A DNA stretch of 36,406 nucleotides, from positions 1 through 36,406 of the forward strand of contig JBBQUQ010000027.1 of the NCBI GenBank assembly GCA_038212325.1, written 5' to 3'. This DNA is from CAIVAT01 sp038212325 (GTDB taxonomy: Bacteria > Bacteroidota > Bacteroidia > Bacteroidales > FEN-979). Within the stretch, counting starts at the first letter, position 1; every line of letters begins with the position of its first letter. The notes beneath the pieces are model-generated. The model had not been told where the DNA came from and did not search any database. It was given only the letters and a program-made list of their open reading frames with translations. Below, piece by piece: positions 1 through 7,695 of the stretch. The position numbers were made by a program, and so were the translations under genes.

Positions 1-123
1 AAGAACATCTATGATATGCTTCAATACAAATACGCCCCTTTTATCCGTAAAAAATCTGTAGTGCTCAAAACGGAAATTGAAAACATGCTGTCAGTTCAAA
101 ACAAGAAAGTTATAAGAATTTAG
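1..123 (+). CDS. 3' end of an unidentified protein gene (partial)
   Basis: Frame 1 is open from the first base to a TAG at 121-123, giving the last 40 residues of a protein that begins outside the window. The fragment is lysine-rich (KNIYDMLQYKYAPFIRKK near its start, ending VIRI). I do not recognise the family and there is too little sequence to assign a fold. It runs towards the 379-8634 minus-strand operon, so the two transcription units converge on the 124-378 gap, which contains palindromic repeats. An open 40-codon frame could occur by chance, but the composition looks like protein. Confidence 0.45.
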   Translation, partial: KNIYDMLQYKYAPFIRKKSVVLKTEIENMLSVQNKKVIRI

Positions 124-190
124 CTGCAAAATGGGTTAAAATTTAATAATAGAGTGTTAAGGCAATTCTAGTAGGCAGTATAGCCTGTCT

Positions 191-317
191 AATATTTAAT
201 CCCGTCAGGGATTGGATGTGGGTAGAATATCCCTAATGTTGCTGAATATTTCGTCCCGTACGGGACGAGATATATTAACTCATTCGCTTGCTACCAATAT
301 TTAGTGCCTTACGGCAC
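191..317. repeat. Three spaced palindromic repeats (REP-like hairpins)
   Basis: Three copies of AATATTT (starting at 191, 245 and 296) are each followed by a short hairpin: AATCCC-gtca-GGGATT at 198-213, the perfect 16-base palindrome CGTCCCGTACGGGACG at 252-267, and GTGCC-ttac-GGCAC at 304-317. The arms differ between copies, but each remains self-complementary. Spacing is 54 and 51 bases. The block lies between the converging ends of the partial left gene and the minus-strand operon, the usual place for REP-type elements. It might also act as a transcription terminator, but no copy is followed by a clear T-run. Parts of the gap outside the repeats show nothing recognisable. Confidence 0.6.
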
Positions 318-378
318 AAACGAATCAGAAAAATTTTAAAAAGTTACAAACGAACTATTTCATTTGCCAGCAAGCTAA

Positions 379-2217
379 TCATGAATCCCTGGTTAAAAAA
401 ATCAATTGCCGATACCACGGATTGTTCCAGCAATCCATCAGGGTTTTAAAATCTTCATACGCTGAGACCTCAAAAACCCGGTCGCTGAATTTCAGCTCAC
501 GCTTTATGGTCACTTTTCCTTCATCGGTTTTTACCTCCCACGCATAGGTTCCGGCCTTGTTGCTGATGTTGGTTTTCTTCGCAGGGGTAAATAAACTGAA
601 CCCTGCCGGCAACGCAATGGTATATGAATAGCTTTCATCGGCCAGGGATGGTATTTCATAAGCTGTTGCCCGTTTCGCCGAAAGTGTTTTAATACCCCAC
701 GATTCGATTCCCGCAGTGGAAGACGGAAGGCTGAAATAATAATAGTTCGAATCCTTACGGAATGGCTTGTCGCTTTGTGCAGTGTAGGTCTGGAAGCCAT
801 TCTCTGTGTTCAATGTGCTTATTTTCAGGTTAACAGTATCGTTTCCGATCAATCCGCCGGTAATGGAATTCTTCATCTTTTTCTTGTCGCGCAACAGGCC
901 CGCCAGCGGATAAGCACTTCCGTTGTAGTAAATTGAAATCTCACCGGTCAGTTTTGGATCGGATGAAACGATAAAAGTTCCCAGGACTTTTATCACCTGT
1001 TTGGGGGTTTCTGACCTGGCAATACCTGGTTTTTCTCCAGGTTTCAACAATAGGAATGTACGGCCGGGAAGAGTGAGCTTCAGGTTTATGGAATTCAATC
1101 CTGTGACCGATAAATACCAGTTGCCCCGCTCTTTGTCTTCGATCTTAACGGCAAAGTCATCAATGTCTGCCAGGGTGGCAATTTTGTCGTCGGTAAATGC
1201 AGTCCTGGCGATTCCGGCCACCTGTGCATCGATTCCGGCCGATTTCAGCAATGCGGTTAACAATAACGCTTTTTCAATCGCATTGCCGCCATTGCTGTTC
1301 CAGGTTTGCTCCGGCGTTCGGCATTGATATAAGGCGGTGCGCAGCGGAATGGGAAACAAGCGCAGGTCGTTCACGACTTTTTCCTGGATTTTCAGCGCGA
1401 TTTCGAATTTGTCCCTCTTTTCATTTACGATGCTGCTTACCTCTTTCTTCATCTGATTGCTGAGGGCAAAATTAAACGCCGGCTGACTGGTTAAAAAAGA
1501 GAAAACCGCTTCACGACTGTCTGACGTGCTGAAAATAAGCCGCGGATAACGTTCATTTATTCCCGGTTGCGATTCCTCAACAGAAATGGCCGGAAGATCG
1601 GTTAATGTCCAGCTGTAAACCTGGTATTGCCCTTCTGAGCTTATTACCGGCTGATATTCTGCGTTGAACATATGATAGTACAGGTGCTGACCTGCCGGAA
1701 TCCGCACCCTGATCTCGAGACTTTTTACCGGCTCATTTTCAGCGAGCAATTCATTGCCCATAAGCGCCGGAAAGACTCCCTTATCAGTATGAACCACGTA
1801 ATCAAGGTTTATCGTTGCATTGCGCTCAAGGCCGGTATGGGTGATCACCATTTCGCGCAGCGAATTATAGGCCGGGCCGTTTGCTGCGAATCCCGGCAGA
1901 ACTTCATTGAATGCATTCGCGGGGGCGACGATTTTTTTTCCGTCTGCCATCAGGGTGTATGCTTCATTGACCTTCAGCTTCTGAAATACCGGGTTGTAAA
2001 CGACGAATGTTTCCCCGTATAGATTATGAAACGCACGGTATGTCAGCAATTTTTGCTGCTTCACATAGCGGTATTCCATACTTCCGTCCGGAGTCAGGGT
2101 GTATTCTTTGGTCATCGAAATATACGGCGCATCGTATTGTTCATCCTGCGCATTGATTTGCGGGGAGAGGAACGATGCTGCGAAAAACAGGAAAATAATC
2201 AGTGAATTTGCTCTCAT
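379..2217 (-). CDS. Secreted DUF3857/transglutaminase-fold protein with degenerate active site
   Basis: A 612-residue protein with an N-terminal signal peptide (hydrophobic LIIFLFFAASFLSP, probable cleavage after INA). Residues about 30-230 resemble the DUF3857 beta-rich domain. About 270-380 match a transglutaminase-like core, followed by a beta-rich C-terminal part. Where active relatives have G-D-C-K-D-K-A, this protein has G-N-A-I-E-K-A (about 311-317), so the catalytic Cys position is Ala. The position of the catalytic His (F-N-H) reads I-D-D, and the Asp of LDPT reads Ser (LSVT). It is therefore probably a non-catalytic, periplasmic or surface binding protein. I place the start at ATG 2217; an in-frame TTG at 2223 is less likely. 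It follows the catalytically intact paralogue by 29 bases and ends the operon. Confidence 0.8.
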   Translation of the reverse strand: MRANSLIIFLFFAASFLSPQINAQDEQYDAPYISMTKEYTLTPDGSMEYRYVKQQKLLTYRAFHNLYGETFVVYNPVFQKLKVNEAYTLMADGKKIVAPANAFNEVLPGFAANGPAYNSLREMVITHTGLERNATINLDYVVHTDKGVFPALMGNELLAENEPVKSLEIRVRIPAGQHLYYHMFNAEYQPVISSEGQYQVYSWTLTDLPAISVEESQPGINERYPRLIFSTSDSREAVFSFLTSQPAFNFALSNQMKKEVSSIVNEKRDKFEIALKIQEKVVNDLRLFPIPLRTALYQCRTPEQTWNSNGGNAIEKALLLTALLKSAGIDAQVAGIARTAFTDDKIATLADIDDFAVKIEDKERGNWYLSVTGLNSINLKLTLPGRTFLLLKPGEKPGIARSETPKQVIKVLGTFIVSSDPKLTGEISIYYNGSAYPLAGLLRDKKKMKNSITGGLIGNDTVNLKISTLNTENGFQTYTAQSDKPFRKDSNYYYFSLPSSTAGIESWGIKTLSAKRATAYEIPSLADESYSYTIALPAGFSLFTPAKKTNISNKAGTYAWEVKTDEGKVTIKRELKFSDRVFEVSAYEDFKTLMDCWNNPWYRQLIFLTRDS

Positions 2218-2246
2218 GAACAAAAAGTATTTTTAAGGACCTTCTC

Positions 2247-4193
2247 TTATAACTCTATAATGACAGGCTGTTCGGAAAACCTGTTCTGGGCATCGACGGC
2301 AGCCCTGAATTCAGGCCAGTCCTGCGCATCGTATTGCCGCTTGCCGAATACCGATGTTCCCGAAAAATTTACCGCTCCGTTGGCAACAGAATAGCTGCCC
2401 TGGTATGATGCAGCATCTCCGGACCTGACGATGGATTCGGGAAGCCTGGTGACTTTTTTTATATCCGGAAGCCTGATGGATTCGTTGATTTCGACTTTTC
2501 TTGAGCATCGGTCCCTGAAGGGATATTTCCGCTCCTTCAGTCCGGTTTCAAAGGATAACTGGGCCTGGAAGGATTTAAATATCCCGCCTGCCGAAACAGG
2601 GGTGAACATCATCGTGCTTCCCGAAACCAGCGCAAATTCGGGGATTGTATAATCAATGGCCACCCAGATGTTGTATTTCTGGTAATCGACCGGATCGGTA
2701 TATTTTACCTGGGTTACTTTCGCCTGTGGCCACACCCGAAGAAGTTCCCGTTCAACATTCTGATACCAGGCCGTTCTGTTTGAGTTTTTGAATAATCCGC
2801 GGATGGCGGCATCCGACTGTCCTTCGCCTGTAATGGTAATGCGGCCTGCAAGGGTTCCGTTTGCCTCAAGCCGGGCCACACCGTCGATTTTAACATAATG
2901 GTTTGCGGGATCGGAAACCGGGGTCGTTGCCAGGTCGGCGCCTTCAGGAACCCCCATCAGGTATTGCTGCTGCTGTTCGGCGCTCGACCACAGCTCACGC
3001 ACAAAAGGCACCCAGGTAGGATCGAGCAGGTGGTATTTTCCATCGTTTAATTTTACGACCGTAACGCAATGGTTGAACTGGTCGGCCGGGATGTAATCAA
3101 TGCGCGAGCCGGCCATGGTCATCGCGGGATAGGCCTGAAAGCCCGCAACCCGCAGCATGGTGATCAGCATGCCGGCTTTGTCCTTGCATACGCCGCAACG
3201 GTCGGTAAACGTCATGCCCCCCTTGTGCAGGGTAAAGCCCTCGCCGCATCCCATTGAAATGCCCGAATAACGGATTTCATCGGCACACCAGTGGGTAAGC
3301 CTCGAAACGGAATCCATTTCATCGGTAGCACCTTTCAGGATCGTGTTGACCTGGTCGCTGATCTGTTTGTCGGGGATAAAACTTCCAAAATCCTCATTCA
3401 CCTTGTAAAACCATTTCGATTTCGGATTCCAGCCATCCGTGGTTGAAACCAACAGCTTTGGCGCTACATCAACCATGGCAACCATCCTGGATTCAGGCTT
3501 CAGGGGAAGAATCTCCTTTTTGCTGAAATTATATACAATTTTATCACCGTCGAACCAGCACGATGATTGGGCTTCCCCGTTATAGAACTGGTATTGGAGC
3601 GGTTTGTCTTTTGGCACAGTAACCCTGTAAACTTTGTTTTTTATCGGGTAGGTGCCGAAAAATTCTACGATATCGTAGAACTGCCCCTTCATCGGCGGGA
3701 TGTATTTGTCGTCGTCGTCACCGGCCAGCAGGGCATAGGTAAATCCTTTGCGAAACATGACCATCTCAACGGCATCACCGGGCTCGAGCTTTCCGATTTC
3801 CAGCATTTTTTCGCGGGCACCCCAGTAAATTGCGCGTGCCGGTGCAGGATAATCCATCGTTTTCTGAACATCAAGTTCGATGATTTGACCGTCGTTCTTA
3901 TAGATTACCGCCTTTTTTATTTCAACGAACGCCGACAGGGGATCATACCCGTATTTGACCATATTGAGTTCGAGGGCTCCATGGCTGTTCAGCACTTTGG
4001 TGAGCGTATGGCTGACCACATACGTCAGTCCGGTCTCCTGCATGTCGACCAGGGTGCTGTCAAACACAACCAGCTGGTCGTGATTTGGATAAGCAGAGGC
4101 ATCGCTGGCTTTTGTTACCAGGTCGCCTACAGACTGGGCAGGAATGTTTATAATGAAAATAAGTTGCAGGAGCAGCAACAGGTTTTTTTTCAT
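2247..4193 (-). CDS. Secreted DUF3857 and transglutaminase-like domain protein
   Basis: A 648-residue exported protein. The signal peptide starts at ATG 4193 (MKKNLLLLLQLIFIINIPAQ). An upstream in-frame ATG at 4226 would overlap the preceding gene and delay the hydrophobic stretch, so I prefer 4193. The N-terminal half (about 30-260) fits DUF3857, and about 285-400 is a transglutaminase/protease-like core. The triad appears complete: Cys336 in GVCKDKAGML, His375 in FNHCVTV and Asp391 in LLDPTW. The C-terminal 240 residues look beta-rich. This superfamily includes cysteine proteases and amidases as well as crosslinkers; the substrate here is unknown. It starts 4 bases after the response-regulator gene ends and is followed by its degenerate paralogue. 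Confidence 0.85.
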   Translation of the reverse strand: MKKNLLLLLQLIFIINIPAQSVGDLVTKASDASAYPNHDQLVVFDSTLVDMQETGLTYVVSHTLTKVLNSHGALELNMVKYGYDPLSAFVEIKKAVIYKNDGQIIELDVQKTMDYPAPARAIYWGAREKMLEIGKLEPGDAVEMVMFRKGFTYALLAGDDDDKYIPPMKGQFYDIVEFFGTYPIKNKVYRVTVPKDKPLQYQFYNGEAQSSCWFDGDKIVYNFSKKEILPLKPESRMVAMVDVAPKLLVSTTDGWNPKSKWFYKVNEDFGSFIPDKQISDQVNTILKGATDEMDSVSRLTHWCADEIRYSGISMGCGEGFTLHKGGMTFTDRCGVCKDKAGMLITMLRVAGFQAYPAMTMAGSRIDYIPADQFNHCVTVVKLNDGKYHLLDPTWVPFVRELWSSAEQQQQYLMGVPEGADLATTPVSDPANHYVKIDGVARLEANGTLAGRITITGEGQSDAAIRGLFKNSNRTAWYQNVERELLRVWPQAKVTQVKYTDPVDYQKYNIWVAIDYTIPEFALVSGSTMMFTPVSAGGIFKSFQAQLSFETGLKERKYPFRDRCSRKVEINESIRLPDIKKVTRLPESIVRSGDAASYQGSYSVANGAVNFSGTSVFGKRQYDAQDWPEFRAAVDAQNRFSEQPVIIEL

Positions 4194-4197
4194 GGGA

Positions 4198-5025
4198 TCA
4201 GGTTTTATAGAATTCTGTGATATCAATGAAGATATGATGAATCGCAGGTTTTTCCTTAAACTGCATCGTTCTTACATATGTTTCAATGTGCTTCAGCTGT
4301 TTGTCGCGGGTAAAAATCCGGATGCGTGTGTTTTGAAACAATTCTTCCGTATTTGACCTCGATTGCGACATGGCCCTCACTTTTCCATAGTCATCCGGAT
4401 GCACCTGGTTGAGAATGTCGGACCTGGTGAGGGATAAAAACTCTTCGAGCGGATAGCCGAAAATCTCCGCAGACTTCCCGTTGGCAAAAACAATTTTTTC
4501 ATCCTGCATGACGCACAGCCCCATCAGAGAATTTTCCAGCAGGGTTTGGTACATGGCGATCAGCTCCCTGTTTTCCTGCGAACGCTTTTCGAGCAACGTC
4601 TCAAGGTCTTTCTGGTACAGGGTATTCTCGATTTCGAGGTTGCGCTGGTATGATGCTATCTCAATGGTCATTTTGGTCTGCTCCATGTCGATGGGTTTCA
4701 GGAGATACCCGAATGGCTTTATTTTGAACGACCGCTCATAGATCTCTTTTGAGCTTTGCCCGGTTAGAAAAATGATCGCACAGTTAAATTTTTCATTGAT
4801 CTGCTTGGCCGTTTCAATGCCATCCAAATCACCGCGCAGGTGAATGTCCATGAGCACAATTTCAGGCTCTCTCCCCTGCCTCGAAAGTTCGGCAATCTCC
4901 TCGAGGCATGATTCCCCGCGAATGGAAGACCCCGATATTTCATACCCGGACTGCTGAAGCTGCGATTTCAGGCTCGCGGATATCAGCAACTCATCTTCAA
5001 CAATATAAATACGTATTGGGTTCAT
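4198..5025 (-). CDS. Response regulator with REC and PAS domains, no DNA-binding output
   Basis: A 275-residue protein. Residues 4-125 form a receiver domain with the acidic pocket E10/D11, phospho-acceptor D60 (IVLMDIHL), T88 and K110 (LLKP). A helical linker (about 126-160, Glu/Gln/Leu rich, possibly coiled coil) leads to a PAS domain at about 160-272 (FANGKSAEIFGY, HPDDYGKV, HIFIDITEF). There is no HTH, GGDEF, HisKA or HATPase region, so output is probably by protein-protein contact, or this is an intermediate in a phosphorelay. No histidine kinase is encoded nearby. It lies 6 bases after the rluB-type gene and 4 bases before the secreted transglutaminase gene, suggesting co-transcription with two envelope proteins. 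Confidence 0.88.
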   Translation of the reverse strand: MNPIRIYIVEDELLISASLKSQLQQSGYEISGSSIRGESCLEEIAELSRQGREPEIVLMDIHLRGDLDGIETAKQINEKFNCAIIFLTGQSSKEIYERSFKIKPFGYLLKPIDMEQTKMTIEIASYQRNLEIENTLYQKDLETLLEKRSQENRELIAMYQTLLENSLMGLCVMQDEKIVFANGKSAEIFGYPLEEFLSLTRSDILNQVHPDDYGKVRAMSQSRSNTEELFQNTRIRIFTRDKQLKHIETYVRTMQFKEKPAIHHIFIDITEFYKT

Positions 5026-5031
5026 AACAGG

Positions 5032-6108
5032 TCAGGGTTTGGAGCTGATCATCTTAAGCAGGTTAACCTCTTGTTCGTCCAAAAGGCGCCAGTTGCCTCG
5101 AGGGAGGTTTTTTTTGGTAAGCCCGGCATAATAAACGCGGTCAAGACGAAGCACCTTATAATCAAAATGTTCGAATATTCTTCGCACAATCCGGTTTTGC
5201 CCGGAGTGCAATTCAATGCCGATCTGTTTTTTATCTTTACCATCGCCAATGTACTCGATGCTGTCAACCTTAACCACATCATCTTCCAGCTTAAACCCTT
5301 CCGTGATCTTTAGAAAATCGGCCCGGGCCAGGTTTTTATCAATCTCAACGTGGTAGATCTTCTTGATGCCATACCTCGGGTGGGTCAGTTTTTTGGCGAT
5401 GATGCCATCGTTGGTAAACAGCAACAGCCCTGTGGTATTACGGTCCAGACGCCCTACAGGGTATATCCGTTCCTTGCAGGCCCCCGCAACGAGGATCATC
5501 ACCGTTTTGCGGTTTTCAGGATCATCAACCGTAGTGATATAGCCTTTAGGCTTGTTCAGCAATACATATCGTGGTTTTTCCCGGTTAATGGTCTGATCAC
5601 CGTATTGCACCTTGTCGCCGGGTCCGACTTTTGTGCCCAGTTCGGTCACAATATTCCCGTTTACCGACACCGCACCAGCCCCGATCAGCCTGTCGGCCTC
5701 GCGGCGCGAACAGATTCCCGAGTTGGCGATATACTTGTTCAGCCTGATGGCGTCGGGGTCCCCCCCTTTATCCCCCCTGCGTACGACCTTTTTCGGTGCT
5801 GCTGATCTTTCGGGCAGGTTTGACTTGTCAAGCCTGATATCTCTTACCGGCCGTCCTGGCCTGTCGGTTTTTCCGGGCCGTTCATACTTCACCGGTTTTT
5901 CAGGCCTTCCTGATCTTTCAGGTCTCGATGTTCTTTCGGGATTTGCTGCCCTTTCAGGTCTTCCTGTTCTTTCAGGTCTCGATGTTCTTTCGGGATTTGC
6001 TGCCCTTTCAGGTCTGCTTGTTCTTTCAGGTTTGCCTGTCCTTTCTGATTTTCCCGGCCTGTCTGACCTGCCTGATCTCACCGGCCTGCCTGGTCTTTCT
6101 GTCTTCAT
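5032..6108 (-). CDS. rluB: rRNA pseudouridine synthase, RluB/RluE/RsuA family, with repetitive basic N-terminus
   Basis: A 358-residue protein that isomerises uridine to pseudouridine in ribosomal RNA. Residues 1-118 are an Arg/Pro/Glu/Lys-rich low-complexity tail. An S4 RNA-binding domain lies at about 121-167 (IRLNKYIANSGICSRREAD). The catalytic domain follows from about 180, with NKPKGY and the motif GRLDRNTTG whose Asp222 is the expected nucleophile. The family is often about 240-300 residues; the extra length is the tail, which includes two nearly identical 18-residue units (27-44 and 45-62) encoded by a 54-base tandem repeat. Such basic tails are common in Bacteroidetes members. The exact target uridine cannot be told from sequence, so rluB is a family label. 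The ATG directly abuts the stop codon of the upstream gene. Confidence 0.9.
   Translation of the reverse strand: MKTERPGRPVRSGRSDRPGKSERTGKPERTSRPERAANPERTSRPERTGRPERAANPERTSRPERSGRPEKPVKYERPGKTDRPGRPVRDIRLDKSNLPERSAAPKKVVRRGDKGGDPDAIRLNKYIANSGICSRREADRLIGAGAVSVNGNIVTELGTKVGPGDKVQYGDQTINREKPRYVLLNKPKGYITTVDDPENRKTVMILVAGACKERIYPVGRLDRNTTGLLLFTNDGIIAKKLTHPRYGIKKIYHVEIDKNLARADFLKITEGFKLEDDVVKVDSIEYIGDGKDKKQIGIELHSGQNRIVRRIFEHFDYKVLRLDRVYYAGLTKKNLPRGNWRLLDEQEVNLLKMISSKP
5921..6028. repeat. 54-bp tandem repeat, two copies, inside the rluB-type gene
   Basis: The block starting GGTCTCGATGTTCTTTCGGG at 5921 recurs at 5975 with only a few differences near the end of the second unit. Each 54-base unit encodes 18 residues of the form PERT(S/G)RPERAANPERTSR. 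Flanking sequence contains further degenerate CCTGxxCTTTCAGG-like pieces. The period is a multiple of three, so copy-number change would keep the reading frame. Confidence 0.85.
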
Positions 6109-7677
6109 TTATTCCTCCTCCTTTTCATAAGGGGGTTTGATTTTAACGCCGTCATAACGTGTTTCAACCCCTTGTTTGTATGTGATGACCATGAACAGTG
6201 TTCCGTCAAAGTTGAACTTGTACCAATCGCCTTCTTTTCTTCCGTTGACGTAACTGCCTTCATCCTTTACCTTTCCGTTTTCCCAGTAATAGGTATGCTT
6301 TCCATCAGGATTGTCTTCGAGAAAACCGCCTTTAAAAAAACAAGTGCTGTCGGTTGCTGTTTCTGTACGGTCGAGGTAATAATTATACCACATTCCGTTA
6401 CGCATCCCTTCGCGGTAGGTTCCGCGTATAAAACAATCGCCGATCAGGTCGAACCAGGGCCCGTCTTCATTGCCATTTATGAACTCTCCCTCTTCAATCA
6501 ATATGCCATTCTCATCATATTCCGACGACATGCCGTCTTTGAGCCCGTTGCGGTAATTCTCCTCTCTCAGAAGCTGGCCGTTGTCGAAATACCATTTCCA
6601 GGTTCCGTCAAGTTTTCCCTGCTTGTTGAATTTTCCTGTCTGCTCTGTTTTTCCGTCGGAATGATAGTATTTCCAAACGCCGGTTTGTTTACCGTTGTCG
6701 TAATTTCCTTCCGCTTTCAGGGTTCCGTCGGGGTAAAAATCTTTCCAGGGCCCGTCGCGGTTGCCATCTTCCTTCACAATCCCTTCGCCGGTGATCAGAC
6801 CATTTTTGTAAAGGTACGCTTTTTCGACATTGCCATTGGTATCGTATTCCCGTTTGATCCCTTCGGGCACACCATTGCGGAACAATGCGCTGATCTTTAC
6901 CTTGCCGTCGGGATAATACTCATTCTGAACCTCCAGCTTTTGAATCTCCTCCGCCTCCGGCTGAATCACGTCATCGGCAAACTTTGATATTTTCAGCAAA
7001 TCCCCGTTTTCAGCATATTCCTTGAGATAGCCGTTCATTTTACCGTCTTTGTAGGTAACCTCCGATTTGAGACTGCCACGTTCATAAAAAGTATACCACC
7101 GGCCCTGTTTTCTGCCGTTGCCATCTTTCCTGTTGATTCTGAGCCGGTCAACAATAAAGCCGCGCTTGTATTCGGTGAGGGTGATAATGGTGCCGTCGGC
7201 AGCATATTCTTTGCCAAAACCCTGTTCAAGACCCTTTACGAAAGGTATCTCCTGCTTCAATTTTCCATCGGTAAAATAATAACGGGTATACCCCTCCTTG
7301 ACATCATCCGTAAAATTTTCTTTCACGACTTCCTTGTCCAGCCTGGTTGTCTTGATTCCATTCTTTCGTCCCGATCTGTAGAAAATTTCAACCAGCAATT
7401 TTCCATCCTGGCTGTAAAACTTCCACAAACTGTCGAGTTCAAAGTTTTTACGGTTCCCTTCCGACTTTATTATTCCGGTTTCATAATAGGCTTTCCAGTA
7501 ACCATCGGGTTTTCCGTTTTTAATAAAGCCTTCGCCTGATAATTTTCCGTTTGGAAAATAAAATTTATTGAAACCTTCCTTCTGAATGGTATCCTGGGCA
7601 AATACAGCGTTGATACCTGCCAGGAATAACATGGCCAGGAAATGATGAAAATGAAAATATCTTACAAAAACGTTCAT
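6109..7677 (-). CDS. Exported YwqK/MORN_2 repeat protein
   Basis: A 522-residue protein with a signal peptide (hydrophobic segment HHFLAMLFLAGINAVFAQ). The rest is about a dozen or more tandem beta-hairpin repeats of about 23 residues with the pattern Y-x-x-G-K-L/I-x-x-E-x-x-Y-x-x-G-x-x-x-G-x-W, as in KFYSQDGKLLVEIFYRSG and KYYHSDGKTEQTGKFNKQG. This is the MORN_2/YwqK-type repeat (COG2849). Some relatives are annotated as antitoxins, but in secreted Bacteroidetes proteins the function is unknown and I do not infer one. Its stop codon (6109-6111) is immediately followed by the rluB-type ATG, and its start is 18 bases after nadA ends, so it is probably co-transcribed with both. Confidence 0.85.
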   Translation of the reverse strand: MNVFVRYFHFHHFLAMLFLAGINAVFAQDTIQKEGFNKFYFPNGKLSGEGFIKNGKPDGYWKAYYETGIIKSEGNRKNFELDSLWKFYSQDGKLLVEIFYRSGRKNGIKTTRLDKEVVKENFTDDVKEGYTRYYFTDGKLKQEIPFVKGLEQGFGKEYAADGTIITLTEYKRGFIVDRLRINRKDGNGRKQGRWYTFYERGSLKSEVTYKDGKMNGYLKEYAENGDLLKISKFADDVIQPEAEEIQKLEVQNEYYPDGKVKISALFRNGVPEGIKREYDTNGNVEKAYLYKNGLITGEGIVKEDGNRDGPWKDFYPDGTLKAEGNYDNGKQTGVWKYYHSDGKTEQTGKFNKQGKLDGTWKWYFDNGQLLREENYRNGLKDGMSSEYDENGILIEEGEFINGNEDGPWFDLIGDCFIRGTYREGMRNGMWYNYYLDRTETATDSTCFFKGGFLEDNPDGKHTYYWENGKVKDEGSYVNGRKEGDWYKFNFDGTLFMVITYKQGVETRYDGVKIKPPYEKEEE

Positions 7678-7695
7678 AGATAAAACTGAAATTTT

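Noticed and set aside
191..317. Possible CRISPR array from evenly spaced repeats
   Set aside because: The repeated pieces are only about 7 identical bases plus hairpins of differing sequence, there are just three, and no cas genes are present.
2217..2223. TTG start two codons upstream for the 612-residue protein
   Set aside because: The ATG at 2217 starts the signal peptide directly, so no upstream start is needed.
3567..4220. 217-codon plus-strand frame
   Set aside because: It lies wholly opposite the secreted transglutaminase gene, whose motifs and signal peptide are convincing; the antisense product has no recognisable features.
6172..6987. 271-codon plus-strand frame
   Set aside because: It is antisense to the MORN_2-type repeat gene; the regular sense repeats create a long open antisense frame.
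6109..7677. Antitoxin label for the YwqK-like protein
   Set aside because: The protein is exported and has no adjacent toxin; the repeat alone does not support an antitoxin function.
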